Notes: generated by a model not told the origin, from the sequence alone. 64,000 nucleotides of DNA from an uncultured Eubacteriales bacterium (GCA_905188025.1 CAJJKI010000001.1:89800-153799), one strand, 5' to 3'; positions 8,699 through 19,422 are shown, numbered from the stretch's first letter. Numbers and translations are program-made.

Positions 8699-9976
8699 TT
8701 ATCTATAATTTACATGTAATAGTTTTATTGCCTCTTCACTATTAGGCTCTATCAACAATTCTTTATATAATCTCTTAATCTTAGGATTTTCATAACTATT
8801 CTTTCTCTTAACAGTCTTATCTTTGTGATATATTGCCTTACTTCTAACTTCTTTATTTATATTAGTAATTTTATACTGCTTACTGCCTCCCCCTCCTGCT
8901 ATACAACCTCCATCACATGCCATTACTTCTACTATATCAAATTTTTCTCCATTCTTAATTCTATCCATTAATTTAGGAACATCACCAGTACCATTAATAA
9001 CTGCTACTCTTATATCTTTATCACCTAGCTTAATCACCCTAGTTTTAATATCCTCAAGTCCTCTCACTAGCTTATTATTAAGAAGTCTCTTCGGAGGATT
9101 TCTATGCGTAATAAGATGATAACTATATCTAAGCATTGATTCCATAACTCCACCACTAGTACCAAAAATAAGTCCTGCTGAAGTACCTGTAAAGTCATCA
9201 AATCTTGAATTATCTAACTTTCTAAAATCAATGTCCCCTTCACGTATCCAACTAGCCATTTCTCTAACCGTAATTGCATAATCCACGTCATCACTCTTAG
9301 TTATCTCATATTTCTTAGCAGTACAAGGCACTATCGCTACTACCTTATATTTATTAATCCTATTCTTCTTAACAAAATAATTCTTAATAACTGCTCCCAT
9401 CATTAATATAGGACTCTTTGTACTAGACAAATTACCTACCATCTCCGGATAAAATTCTTCCATATACTTAACCCATGCTGGGCAACAACTAGTAAACATT
9501 GGTGTCTCGCTCCCGTCTTCTAGTCTCCTAACAAACTCTTGAGCCTCTTCACAAATAGTTAGATCAGCTCCAAAAGAAGTATCAAATACATAACTAACTC
9601 CTAATTCATGAAGTGCTGTTATCAACTTACCAATAACATTCTTACCAGGCTTATATCCAAATTCATCTCCCAAAAGATATCTTGTTGCCGGAGCAATTTC
9701 TACAATTACTTGGTATCCATTCTCTATATCCTTCTTTACCTTCTTATAGTCTTCTACCTCTAATATAGCATTATTAGGACATACCAAAGAACATTGTCCA
9801 CAATTTATACATATAGGCTTCTTACTATGTTCCATATCATAGTGCCCATATACCCCCATCCTAAAATTACATATTCCCTTACAAGCTCCACAATTATTAC
9901 ACCTATCTAGATCACGATAAATACATATATTATCTTTATCTATTGGAACCCTTTTTATATATTCTTTCTTATTCAT
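8699..9976 (-). CDS. [FeFe] hydrogenase, short form
   Basis: 425 aa. Two ferredoxin-type 4Fe-4S motifs near residues 26-70 (CNNCGACKGIC, CINCGQCSLVC) precede the H-cluster domain. The three H-cluster loops are intact: TSCCPAW, PCTAKKYE and MACDGGCIAGGG. The enzyme makes or uses H2 with electrons from ferredoxin. The TSCCPAW form and short length resemble group B rather than the classic group A enzymes (by recall). No HydEFG maturases are in the window. The start lies 8 bases inside galE, so the two are translationally coupled although functionally unrelated. Confidence 0.88.
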   Translation of the reverse strand: MNKKEYIKRVPIDKDNICIYRDLDRCNNCGACKGICNFRMGVYGHYDMEHSKKPICINCGQCSLVCPNNAILEVEDYKKVKKDIENGYQVIVEIAPATRYLLGDEFGYKPGKNVIGKLITALHELGVSYVFDTSFGADLTICEEAQEFVRRLEDGSETPMFTSCCPAWVKYMEEFYPEMVGNLSSTKSPILMMGAVIKNYFVKKNRINKYKVVAIVPCTAKKYEITKSDDVDYAITVREMASWIREGDIDFRKLDNSRFDDFTGTSAGLIFGTSGGVMESMLRYSYHLITHRNPPKRLLNNKLVRGLEDIKTRVIKLGDKDIRVAVINGTGDVPKLMDRIKNGEKFDIVEVMACDGGCIAGGGGSKQYKITNINKEVRSKAIYHKDKTVKRKNSYENPKIKRLYKELLIEPNSEEAIKLLHVNYR

Positions 9977-10970
9977 GATTTTTTACTGCATAATTATAAG
10001 CACTAGATACCATCTCAGGTAAGCCATGAGTAGCTTCCCAATCTAACTTTTCCTTAGCATAACTAGTATCAGCATAACATTCTGCTATATCTCCTTCTCT
10101 TCTTGGAGCTATCTCATAAGGAACATCTACTTTATTAACTTCACTAAAAGCATTAACCATCTCAAGTACACTATAACCTACCCCTGTACCTAAATTATAA
10201 TAATCTATTCCAGTATGCTTATCAATATATTCAATAGCTTTAATATGACCAAGAGCTAAATCTACTACATGAATATAATCTCTTACTCCAGTACCATCTC
10301 TTGTCTCATAATCATCACCAAATATATTTAAATGAGGTAATTCTCCTTCAGCTACCTTAACAATATAAGGCATTAAATTATTTGGTATACCATTAGGATC
10401 CTCTCCAAGTAATCCACTCTCATGAGCCCCTACTGGATTAAAATATCTAAGTATTGCAATACTATAATCATTATCAGCTATATATACATCCTTTAAAATA
10501 CCCTCTATATATAACTTCGTAGTACCATATGGATTAGTAGTCTTAAGTCTAGCATTCTCCTTAATAGGCAATTCTTCTGGATCCCCATATACTGTAGCAG
10601 ATGATGAGAACACTATCTTCTTAACCCCATATTCATTCATTACTTCAAGTAAAGTTAATGTTGAATCAAGATTATTTCTATAATACATTAAAGGCTTAGC
10701 TACTGATTCTCCTACTGCCTTAAATCCTGCAAAATGAATAACAGCATCTATCTTTTCCTTATCAAATACCTTTCTTAACTTCTCCTTATCACATACATCT
10801 AATTCATAAAAATTAATCTCTTGCCCTGTTATCTCTTTAAGTCTATCTAATACAATAGGTTTAGAATTACTAAAATCATCTACTGCTACCACTTCATATC
10901 CTCTCTTCAATAATTCTACAATTGTATGACTTCCTATATAACCAGTTCCTCCAGTTACTAATATTTTCAT
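9969..10970 (-). CDS. galE: UDP-glucose 4-epimerase
   Basis: The 333-aa product begins MKILVTGGTGYIGSH, the NAD-binding Rossmann motif of GalE. The catalytic Ser and YxxxK are visible as FSSSATVYG and YGTTKLYIE, followed by ILRYFNPVGAHESG. It interconverts UDP-glucose and UDP-galactose for cell-surface sugars. The frame is open six codons earlier, but those codons contain the AGGAGGAGA ribosome site, so the ATG at 10970 is the start. It lies about 70 bases after parC and overlaps the hydrogenase gene by 8 bases. Confidence 0.96.
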   Translation of the reverse strand: MKILVTGGTGYIGSHTIVELLKRGYEVVAVDDFSNSKPIVLDRLKEITGQEINFYELDVCDKEKLRKVFDKEKIDAVIHFAGFKAVGESVAKPLMYYRNNLDSTLTLLEVMNEYGVKKIVFSSSATVYGDPEELPIKENARLKTTNPYGTTKLYIEGILKDVYIADNDYSIAILRYFNPVGAHESGLLGEDPNGIPNNLMPYIVKVAEGELPHLNIFGDDYETRDGTGVRDYIHVVDLALGHIKAIEYIDKHTGIDYYNLGTGVGYSVLEMVNAFSEVNKVDVPYEIAPRREGDIAECYADTSYAKEKLDWEATHGLPEMVSSAYNYAVKNHE

Positions 10971-11038
10971 TTTATCTCCTCCTATCAAAATAAGATGATA
11001 AGTATCTATCTATTATGCCTTACCATCTTACTTTTCTT

Positions 11039-13582
11039 CTATTTATCTTCTATTTCATCAAGTATCTCATCTATTGTCATAATCTTCTCATCAATATTCT
11101 TTAATGCCTTATATTCCTTATTAACACTACCAGTATCTTTCTTTGAAGTATCCTCTTTATCTTCACTAGTATTAGAAATATTACTATCTCCATCACTTAC
11201 TAATTTACTCTTCTTATAAGTATCAAGCACTCTATCTTTAACAATAAATGAGCCATTACTTTGCTTATCCATAATAGCTATCTCCGTAAGTTTTACTGGC
11301 TTAACTTCTGCTATTGATGTAATAACTAATTCCGTATCCTTAGGTACTATATAACTACTTACTATCTTACTAGGATTACTCTTAATAGTTTTCATTAATT
11401 GTACCCCTCTATTAGCTCTACTAGTCTTCTCAATATTTTCTAACTTCATTCTCTTAGCAGTACCCTTATCTGTAATAATTGTTAAATATTCATCCTTTGG
11501 ATCAAATAAATAACTACTTACCACCTCATCATCTTTAAGCTTTATTGATCTAACTCCACTAGCTCTAATACCTACTACACTAACTTCAGAAATGTCATAC
11601 CATAGTCCATATCCCATTTGCGTAGCCACAAACACGTCACTATTATTACTATAACTAACATTAATAACCTTATCTCCTTGAGCTAACTTAATCATGCCAA
11701 TTTCTTTAGAATATCTACCTACCTTAAAGTCTATTAACTTAGTTCTCTTAACCATTCCATCCTTAGTAAATACTGTTATGTATTCATCTCTATTAAAGTC
11801 ATATACTGGCATAGCTCCAATAATTTGCCCTCCTGATGACATACTAACTATATTACTAACATGTTTACCCATTTCTTTCCATTTAACTTCCGGTATCTCA
11901 TATACTGGTAAAAATAAATAATTACCCATATCAGTAAATACAAGTACTGTTTGTGTTGTATTAATATTATATAATCCAATTATATAGTCTCCATCCTTAA
12001 GAAGTGTCTCATCCGTATTAGTAGCATAACTTCTAGTACTAACTCTCTTAATATATCCATCATGTGTAACTACTACTATTGCATCTTCCTTAGGAATCAT
12101 ATCCGTAGTATCTATCTTAATTTCTTCTACTTCATCAACTATTTCCGTTCTTCTAGGATTACCATATTCCTTCTTGATCTTTCTAAGTTCTTCCTTAATA
12201 ACCATCTTAAGTTTCTCTTCATCAGCAAGTATTGCCTCTAACATAGCCATAATCTTCTCTAAGTTACCTTTCTCTTCTTGTAAAGTAACAATATCCGTAT
12301 TAGTTAATCTATATAGTTGTAATATTACTATCTCCGTAGCCTGATCCTCCGTAAATCCATATTCACGTACCAAGTTAACTATTGCATCAGCTTTATTCTT
12401 ACTACCTCTAATAGTCTTAATAACCTGATCAAGTATTGATATAGCTTTAATAAGACCTTCTACTATATGATATCTCTTCTTAGCATGAGCTAAATCATAT
12501 TCACTTCTCTTAGTAACTACTTCCTTCTGATGAGCTATATAAGCATCAAGTATTGGTATTAATCCTAATTGCATTGGCCTACGATTAACTATTGCTATCA
12601 TATTATAATTATAACTTATCTGTAACTCCGTATTCTTATACAAATAATTTAATATATTCTTACTATTAGCATCTTTCTTTAAATCTATCGTTATCTGTAA
12701 ACCATTCTTATCAGTTTCATCTCTTACTTCTACAATACCATCTATCTTCTTATCTATCCTGATTTCATCTATTCTCTTTACCAGTAATTGTTTATTTACT
12801 TCATAAGGAATCTCTGTAATAACTATCTTATTCTTATCTACTGTAAGCTTACTCCTAATAGTTATCTTCCCCCTACCAGTCTCATATGCTTGTCTTATAC
12901 CATCTATTCCAATAGCCAAGCCTCCTGTAGGAAAGTCTGGCCCCTTAACATAATTAAGTAAAGTATCAAGTCTACTATTAGGATTATCTATTCTATATAT
13001 AGTAGCATCTATTACCTCACTCAAATTATGTGGAGGAATATTTGTTGCATATCCCGCTGATATACCTGTTGTACCATTTACTAAAAGATTAGGAAATCTT
13101 GCCGGTAAAACAGTTGGCTCCATCAAAGTATCATCATAGTTAGGAGCAAAATTAACTGTCTCTTTATCTATATCTCTAAGCATCTCATTACTAATCTTCG
13201 ATAATCTTGCTTCAGTATAACGACTAGCAGCAGCTGAGTCCCCATCAATAGATCCATTATTTCCTTGCATATCAATAAATGGCTCTCTCATCTTAAAATC
13301 CTGACTCATTCTAACTATTGCATCATATATAGAACTATCCCCATGAGGATGATACTTACCCATAACGTCACCAACAGCTCTAGCTGACTTTTTATATGGC
13401 TTATCATAAGTATTCTTTTCTTTATACATTGAGAATAATATTCTTCTCTGAACAGGCTTAAGTCCATCCCTAACATCCGGAATTGCTCTATCTTGTATAA
13501 TATATTTTGAGTATTTACCAAAACGCTCTCCCATTATTTCTTCAAGCGCATACTCATGTATTCTATTGTTTTCTTCATTCAT
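11039..13582 (-). CDS. parC: DNA topoisomerase IV subunit A
   Basis: 847 aa. The breakage-reunion domain carries AAASRYTEARL with the catalytic Tyr, and the quinolone region HPHGDSSIYDA has the common susceptible serines. QGNNGSIDGD points to ParC rather than GyrA. The C-terminal half is the beta-pinwheel DNA-wrapping domain. The enzyme decatenates daughter chromosomes with ParE, which is not next to it here. The ATG at 13582 has an AGGTGAT site; the GTG three codons earlier lies inside that site. A promoter lies at 13600-13628. Confidence 0.92.
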   Translation of the reverse strand: MNEENNRIHEYALEEIMGERFGKYSKYIIQDRAIPDVRDGLKPVQRRILFSMYKEKNTYDKPYKKSARAVGDVMGKYHPHGDSSIYDAIVRMSQDFKMREPFIDMQGNNGSIDGDSAAASRYTEARLSKISNEMLRDIDKETVNFAPNYDDTLMEPTVLPARFPNLLVNGTTGISAGYATNIPPHNLSEVIDATIYRIDNPNSRLDTLLNYVKGPDFPTGGLAIGIDGIRQAYETGRGKITIRSKLTVDKNKIVITEIPYEVNKQLLVKRIDEIRIDKKIDGIVEVRDETDKNGLQITIDLKKDANSKNILNYLYKNTELQISYNYNMIAIVNRRPMQLGLIPILDAYIAHQKEVVTKRSEYDLAHAKKRYHIVEGLIKAISILDQVIKTIRGSKNKADAIVNLVREYGFTEDQATEIVILQLYRLTNTDIVTLQEEKGNLEKIMAMLEAILADEEKLKMVIKEELRKIKKEYGNPRRTEIVDEVEEIKIDTTDMIPKEDAIVVVTHDGYIKRVSTRSYATNTDETLLKDGDYIIGLYNINTTQTVLVFTDMGNYLFLPVYEIPEVKWKEMGKHVSNIVSMSSGGQIIGAMPVYDFNRDEYITVFTKDGMVKRTKLIDFKVGRYSKEIGMIKLAQGDKVINVSYSNNSDVFVATQMGYGLWYDISEVSVVGIRASGVRSIKLKDDEVVSSYLFDPKDEYLTIITDKGTAKRMKLENIEKTSRANRGVQLMKTIKSNPSKIVSSYIVPKDTELVITSIAEVKPVKLTEIAIMDKQSNGSFIVKDRVLDTYKKSKLVSDGDSNISNTSEDKEDTSKKDTGSVNKEYKALKNIDEKIMTIDEILDEIEDK

Positions 13583-13599
13583 GCCTATCACCTAGACTA

Positions 13600-13628
13600 A
13601 TAATATCATAAAATCCCCTATTTTTCAA
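13600..13628 (-). promoter_or_regulatory. promoter of parC
   Basis: Minus strand TTGAAA (13628-13623), 17-base spacer, TATTAT (13605-13600), about 18 bases upstream of the parC ATG. Confidence 0.7.
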
Positions 13629-13678
13629 CAAACTATACACCTTTTTCCAAAAGAATTGACACTATTACCAAAAGAAAA

Positions 13679-13699
13679 AAAGTAGATTTTATCTACTTT
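13679..13699 (-). terminator. terminator of the vWA/MucBP surface protein gene
   Basis: A 9-bp stem (AAAGTAGAT/ATCTACTTT) with a 3-base loop, followed on the minus strand by seven T. It lies 12 bases past the stop at 13711. Confidence 0.85.
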
Positions 13700-13710
13700 C
13701 TCTCACTATA

Positions 13711-16700
13711 TTATATTCTTTTTTTGAATAATAACATTACTATTCCTAGAATAAATAATCCAATATTATTAGTATTATTTCCTTCATATCCAGTTTGTGG
13801 TGGCAATGGTATTAAACTATATACGTAAGTAACTTCTTGTGTTTCTTCCATATATTCACCAGTTTCATTACCCTTAACTTCTTTCAAATAATACTTATCA
13901 AAAGCTTTCTTATTAGCCTTATATTCAGATCCTACTAATCCAGTCATCTCTTCACTTGGAGCAAGTTCTTCTCCATCTTCAGTAACATAATTAACTATTA
14001 CAGTTCCCTTAAGTACCTTAGTACCAGTTTCATCCTTAGATGGCTTCTCAGTATCTCCATAAGTAAGCATTGCTTCTACTTTGTTAATAACCATTTCTTT
14101 ATCAACATTTTTAAAATATAATTCTAAATTAATTACCACTTCAATTGTATTATCTTCTTCACTATTAATAGTCTTATTATATTCACAAACTATCATAGAA
14201 TTAATATATTTACAAGCAATATTATTATTAGTATCAATAATTGATTTTTCCACATCTATTTCATATGGTAAAACATCTTTAATAACTAATTTAACATCAC
14301 CTACATAATCTTTAATTACTGCATTATACGTAATCGTATATATAAATGCCTCATTAATTGAAGATACTTCCTCAAGACCTATCTTTTGAACTTCTTCTTC
14401 TGAAGTACCAATATTCTTTGTATACACATATTTAACAATAATATCTTCTTCTGTATATACTCCATTCTTATTAACTGGCATTTCCTTTAAAGTATATCCA
14501 AGAATTGATTTTTCATGCGTTGTATATTCACTATCAATAAGTCCTGTCGTCTCTTCACTATCTGCTAATGTATTATTTGCTTCATCAACATAAATAGCTG
14601 TTACTTTAGATGCTTTAATAACATCCTCAACACTATCATTAGAGTTTTCCTTATTGTTTCCATAAGTAAGTTCTGCATTAACAATATTCTTAACTGTTAA
14701 ATCAGTTTCACTAGTTAATCCAAGATATTTAACTATTACATGGAATTCTGCATTAACAAGATTATTTTTTTCATCTATTTTAACTGTCTTAAAGCATGTT
14801 AATGTATTCGTATCTTTATTAAAACTACAAGCATTTTCATCATATTTTATTTCTTTTACAGTATAAGGTAATTTATCTGTAAGTTTAATCGTAGCACTTC
14901 CTACATAGTCTTCAATCTTACCATTATAACTAAGAACATATTCAAACTCTGAATTTATTCCAGATATTTCTTTTATTTGTGTCTTTGATGTCACTGTTTC
15001 ACTAACTGTACCATCATTTTTAGTATATATATAATCTACATAAATAGTTTCTTTAGCCGCATATTTACCATTCTTATTAACTGGCATTTCTTTTAAAGTA
15101 TATCCATATATTTCTTTTTCATGAGTAGTATATTCAGATCCACCAAGTCCTGTATTAGATACTTCAGGAGCTATTTCCTTCTTATCTTCATCTAAATATC
15201 TAGCAATAACTGTACCCTTGAATACTTCAGTTTCAGTTTCATCTTTACCTTCAGAAGTATTTTTTCCATATTCTAACTTAGATTCAACTTTATTAGTAAT
15301 CTTATCAGAATCAATATTCTTAAATTTTAGTGATAAAGCAAAACTTGCTTCTACCTTAGTATTATTTTCACTAATAGTAAATTCTTTCTCACAAGTTAAT
15401 GTTTTATCTTGAACATTGTAAGTACATCCCTCATAAGTAGAATTATCATCTAATTCATAAGGTAATCTATCTACTAAAGTTAATTTAGCAGTACCTTTAT
15501 AATCCTTAATTTCTCCCTTATAAGTTAATGTATAATTAAATACTCCATTAACACTAGTAATATCTTTTGGACCAGTCTTAACTACACTATTCTCAGTAAC
15601 TGTTCCATCATTCTTAGTATAAGTAAATACTACTTCTGTTGTTCCTTCAATATATTTACCATTAGTATTACCTGTGTCTTCTTTAAAAGTATATCCATAT
15701 ATTTCTTTCTTTGTTTCATTATAAGTTGTTCCTACTGCTTTTGTAGTTAAAACTGGCTCTAATAAATCTTTTCCATTTTCATCTACATGTTTAACAGTTA
15801 AATTACCTTGAATATTAACTTCTACTTCTGTGCTATCTTCTACACCATTAGTATTAATATTTTTAACCATAACATTTCCATGTACAGTATTTGTTAACTT
15901 ATTATTATCACTTGCTGATATATCTGCATAATCAACATAAACAACACTATAATTAACTGTTTCACTTACAGTATATTCTTTTACAAAATCTTCTTCTACA
16001 GTTATTTCTTTAATCCAAGTAACTTTATTATTTCCATCATATACCCCATCATTTAATTTAGTACTCTTATTATTTGTATCTATCTTAGCAGGTAGTGTAT
16101 CTACAATTGTAACTGTTATCTTATCATCTTTTCTAACATTATTAACTACAGCCTCATAATTAACTGTATAATTAACAACTGTCTTACTATCTATAATTAT
16201 TTCATTATTAGTAGTAGTCTTTTTAATACTTTCTTTTCCATAAGGAATTTCAGTTTTAATATAATATATATTTAAATCATTTTCATCTGGATTTGTTCCA
16301 ATTTTCTTTTCTTGATAATTATAAGCATTCTTATCTGGATCTAAGAAATAATTACCCTTATTATTAAGAACTTCTTCCTTTAAATGATATTCTGAAGCCT
16401 TAATAGTACTTCCATACTCTTTAGTTCCCTCTTCTGTTAATTCAGTATCTTGATTATTATCAAAATAATAATTAACTGTAAATTTAAACATATCCTTAAT
16501 ATAATATACATTAATTACTTTATTATCACTATCAATAGTAACAATATTTTTATCACTCTTAATATCATCTAATTTATATCCTTTTAATTCATATTTTTCA
16601 ATGATACTATTATCTTGTAAATTTAAATAATATCCTTTTGAATCAACTTTTGTTCCATATACTACATTATCTACTTTAATTGATTCAAATGCTACATTAC

Positions 16701-18282
16701 TATTGTCTTTATAATAATTAACTGTATAACTAAATTTCTTTAAAGTATATAAAACTTTAATCACAGTCTCATCATCAGTATTAGTAATAGTAATACTTTC
16801 TGGATCAATACTATTAAATTCATATCCTGCACCAGCTTTATTTAAATATTTATCTTTGTCTACATTATTTATATCAATAACTGTTCCCGCTGGAGCTGTT
16901 CTCTCATCACTTGCTATTCTATTATTATCATCACTAGTACTATCTTTATAATAATTAACTATATACTTATATTCTCTTTGTTTCCAATAAACATAAGGAT
17001 CCTTATCACTATTTATCTCTTGTTCTACTCCATCATTATCAGTATATATTAATTTAAATCCTTCATTAGTAGGATACCATCCAGTTTCAGTATCTGGATC
17101 AATCTCTATATTAAATGTATAAGTAAGTGTATTTTTAGTAATCTTTTCAATTACTTCTCCTTGATAAACATTATCTTTTTCATTATAACTGCCATTATCA
17201 CTAACATTTTCTACTAGTTTAAACTTACTACCAATATTATCTATCAAAGTAGCATTCTTTCCAGGAACAATCATTTCTTTTGCCAAATCACTAAATACTT
17301 TTACTATTTCACTCTCATTACTAGCACTATAATAATTATCATTACTACTTGCTACTAATTCAAGTACTTCTTTAGTTTTAATATTCCTATAATCTACTCC
17401 TTTATAAGAATAATTTTCATTTAAAGCTATATCATTTTCATTAATTCCATATCCTATAGAGAATATTGTTATTCCACTATTCTTAAGACTATCTGCTTCT
17501 TTAAATGTTGCATTTAAAATACTACTACTTGTAGCAGAACCAGTTCCTTCTACACTAGTATGTTCTCTACCATCTCTACCAGTATAAGTATAATTATAAT
17601 ATGTTGGCTTTCCATCACTCATAACTACTACATATTTTAGTGCTGTAGCCTTATCTTCTTCTGGAATAGTACTAAAATATTCTCCAGCTTTAACTAACCC
17701 ATCATGTAAATTGGTTCCCTCGTTAGGTTCACCAAAATTGCTATCAACAAACCCTTCATGTTTAAAATCACGATCTTTAGTAGCAGTATCAGCAAATGTT
17801 ACTAGAGCTACCTTTGCATTCTTTAATCCAGTTTCATCATTGATTAAAGAATTAGCAAATGTTTTAGCACCTTTTACTGCATTATTCCATTTTTCCATGT
17901 TATAGCAGCCATTTCTTTTACAATCACCCATACTACCAGATCTATCAAATACTACTACAACATATACTGGTTTCTCTTGTGGAGTTTCCTTTCCTTTAAT
18001 TTCAAATTCAACTTGATATTTACCATTACTAGCATCTATTGCTGTAACAGTTTTCTTGACTGAAATGTCATTATTTTTAGAATTTACTTCCGTACTAACA
18101 CTATTATTACTAGATATTTCTCCATCAAGTCCTAACTTAATAGATCCTACAGGTATCTCACTATCATTATTTGCTAATTCTGCTGCAAATACCTGTATTG
18201 GAGCTTGAAAACTAGAAAAAATCATACTAATAAGCATCAATATCTTTGTAAATTTTTCCAAAAATCTTTTCATTTTCTTCAT
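13711..18282 (-). CDS. LPxTG-like surface adhesin with vWA and MucBP-type repeats
   Basis: 1523 aa. A signal peptide (about 1-34, ending VFAAE) is followed by a von Willebrand A domain with the MIDAS motif DRSGSMG at 113-119. Next come three NYYKD-type repeats and then four MucBP-like modules (near residues 830, 1020, 1220 and 1420), each ending in YGYTLKEMP-like blocks. These alternate with DUF11/isopeptide-like beta domains of about 110 aa. The C-terminus is a sorting signal: LPPQTG, a hydrophobic helix and KKR. It should be sortase-anchored to the wall and act as an adhesin for mucin or host glycans (family knowledge). No sortase gene is in the window. Strong promoter at 18345-18373. Confidence 0.9.
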   Translation of the reverse strand: MKKMKRFLEKFTKILMLISMIFSSFQAPIQVFAAELANNDSEIPVGSIKLGLDGEISSNNSVSTEVNSKNNDISVKKTVTAIDASNGKYQVEFEIKGKETPQEKPVYVVVVFDRSGSMGDCKRNGCYNMEKWNNAVKGAKTFANSLINDETGLKNAKVALVTFADTATKDRDFKHEGFVDSNFGEPNEGTNLHDGLVKAGEYFSTIPEEDKATALKYVVVMSDGKPTYYNYTYTGRDGREHTSVEGTGSATSSSILNATFKEADSLKNSGITIFSIGYGINENDIALNENYSYKGVDYRNIKTKEVLELVASSNDNYYSASNESEIVKVFSDLAKEMIVPGKNATLIDNIGSKFKLVENVSDNGSYNEKDNVYQGEVIEKITKNTLTYTFNIEIDPDTETGWYPTNEGFKLIYTDNDGVEQEINSDKDPYVYWKQREYKYIVNYYKDSTSDDNNRIASDERTAPAGTVIDINNVDKDKYLNKAGAGYEFNSIDPESITITNTDDETVIKVLYTLKKFSYTVNYYKDNSNVAFESIKVDNVVYGTKVDSKGYYLNLQDNSIIEKYELKGYKLDDIKSDKNIVTIDSDNKVINVYYIKDMFKFTVNYYFDNNQDTELTEEGTKEYGSTIKASEYHLKEEVLNNKGNYFLDPDKNAYNYQEKKIGTNPDENDLNIYYIKTEIPYGKESIKKTTTNNEIIIDSKTVVNYTVNYEAVVNNVRKDDKITVTIVDTLPAKIDTNNKSTKLNDGVYDGNNKVTWIKEITVEEDFVKEYTVSETVNYSVVYVDYADISASDNNKLTNTVHGNVMVKNINTNGVEDSTEVEVNIQGNLTVKHVDENGKDLLEPVLTTKAVGTTYNETKKEIYGYTFKEDTGNTNGKYIEGTTEVVFTYTKNDGTVTENSVVKTGPKDITSVNGVFNYTLTYKGEIKDYKGTAKLTLVDRLPYELDDNSTYEGCTYNVQDKTLTCEKEFTISENNTKVEASFALSLKFKNIDSDKITNKVESKLEYGKNTSEGKDETETEVFKGTVIARYLDEDKKEIAPEVSNTGLGGSEYTTHEKEIYGYTLKEMPVNKNGKYAAKETIYVDYIYTKNDGTVSETVTSKTQIKEISGINSEFEYVLSYNGKIEDYVGSATIKLTDKLPYTVKEIKYDENACSFNKDTNTLTCFKTVKIDEKNNLVNAEFHVIVKYLGLTSETDLTVKNIVNAELTYGNNKENSNDSVEDVIKASKVTAIYVDEANNTLADSEETTGLIDSEYTTHEKSILGYTLKEMPVNKNGVYTEEDIIVKYVYTKNIGTSEEEVQKIGLEEVSSINEAFIYTITYNAVIKDYVGDVKLVIKDVLPYEIDVEKSIIDTNNNIACKYINSMIVCEYNKTINSEEDNTIEVVINLELYFKNVDKEMVINKVEAMLTYGDTEKPSKDETGTKVLKGTVIVNYVTEDGEELAPSEEMTGLVGSEYKANKKAFDKYYLKEVKGNETGEYMEETQEVTYVYSLIPLPPQTGYEGNNTNNIGLFILGIVMLLFKKRI

Positions 18283-18344
18283 TTTATTAAATCCTCCCTA
18301 TAAGTATTATCTGAATAACTACATTTTACTCCAGATGACTTACT

Positions 18345-18373
18345 ATTATAACTGTACAAACAAATCTTGTCAA
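18345..18373 (-). promoter_or_regulatory. strong promoter of the surface adhesin gene
   Basis: Minus strand TTGACA (18373-18368), 17-base spacer, TATAAT (18350-18345): perfect consensus hexamers. The leader is about 60 bases and ends in GGGAGGA before the ATG. Confidence 0.85.
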
Positions 18374-18550
18374 TCAAATTTACACTTTTTATGCCATTAA
18401 ACCTCCTTTTCTATAAATTTTATTTCCAACTAATAATATTATGTTAATAAATAATTATATTTATACAAAAATTACCATATATCCTAAAAAAAATATCAAT
18501 CTTTTTACTTCTTAATATCATTCTCTATAATTAATTATTATCAAACTAAA

Positions 18551-18571
18551 AAAAGACATATTTCTATGTCT
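18551..18571 (-). terminator. terminator of the 280-aa tail-anchored protein gene
   Basis: GACATA/TATGTC stem with a GAAA loop on the minus strand, followed by TTTTTTT. It directly follows the stop at 18580. The rest of 18374-18550 shows no gene. Confidence 0.8.
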
Positions 18572-18579
18572 CTTTATAT

Positions 18580-19422
18580 CTATACTCTATTAAAATAATT
18601 AAATAAATATATTACTATTATAGCTACTAAAGATATTCCAAATATTAGCATCAATATCTTAAAGAAAAACTTTCTATTCCCCTTATCTTCCTGAAAATCA
18701 TCATTATTATCTTCTTCATCATACTGTTCACTTATATTATCAGCTTTCTTATCTTCAAAATCTTTCTTACTAAATTTATAAGTACTACTATAAAAGTCAC
18801 TATCTTTATTACCCTTATCTATTATCCATTCATCTTCTTTAATTGGAGGACTAACTGTAGTTTTTTCATTATCACTCTTTAAATCAGATAATATTTCTAA
18901 AGATAAATTAGCTGTCTTAAGTAAATTATCATTCTCTTCTTCATCCATAGTTTCTTTTCTTATCTCATCATACATTTCTTTTACTTGCTCTATATTAGTT
19001 CTATTATCATCTAATTTAAGTCTCTTTAAATAATCTTCATTAGTCAAAGTAGGAATAATCTCTTCATCATCTTTTTTAGTACCTACTGCTTTATTCAAAA
19101 GTTCCTTAATATCATATATTTCATTCTCTTGCCTTTGCTGCTCCTGAATCATTTCTTTTCTAGCTACTTTATTATTACTAGGAGTAGCACTAGGTCTAAT
19201 AATATCCTTATACTCCTGCATCATTTGATATTCACTTCTACTAGTAATCTCTTCTTTAAGTTCCATTGGAGTTATCTCTTTAGCATTAGAAGGAACAATC
19301 AAATTTTCAAATCCATCATAAGCATCATATACCTGTCTATATAATTGCTTATACTTATCACTTCTTGTAGGTATATCTTCATTAGTTACTTCTTCTTTAT
19401 ATTTATCCATTCTACTATTCAT
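18580..19422 (-). CDS. tail-anchored acidic/charged protein, unknown function
   Basis: 280 aa with no signal peptide. Residues 1-250 are highly charged, Glu/Lys/Asp-rich, and likely disordered or coiled. One membrane helix (about 255-275, FFKILMLIFGISLVAIIVI) closes the protein, leaving a very short outside tail. Most of it should therefore sit in the cytoplasm, anchored by its C-terminus. I do not recognise the family. An AGGTGC site precedes the ATG. It stands alone, divergent from ferredoxin. Confidence 0.6.
   Translation of the reverse strand: MNSRMDKYKEEVTNEDIPTRSDKYKQLYRQVYDAYDGFENLIVPSNAKEITPMELKEEITSRSEYQMMQEYKDIIRPSATPSNNKVARKEMIQEQQRQENEIYDIKELLNKAVGTKKDDEEIIPTLTNEDYLKRLKLDDNRTNIEQVKEMYDEIRKETMDEEENDNLLKTANLSLEILSDLKSDNEKTTVSPPIKEDEWIIDKGNKDSDFYSSTYKFSKKDFEDKKADNISEQYDEEDNNDDFQEDKGNRKFFFKILMLIFGISLVAIIVIYLFNYFNRV

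Noticed and set aside
13315..13521. A second minus-strand frame inside parC
   Set aside because: Out-of-frame shadow; the ParC frame is intact and conserved there.
14390..15760. Regularly spaced similar blocks that might suggest a CRISPR or DNA repeat array
   Set aside because: The similarity is at protein level (MucBP modules about 600 bp apart) within one open frame, not short direct repeats with unique spacers.
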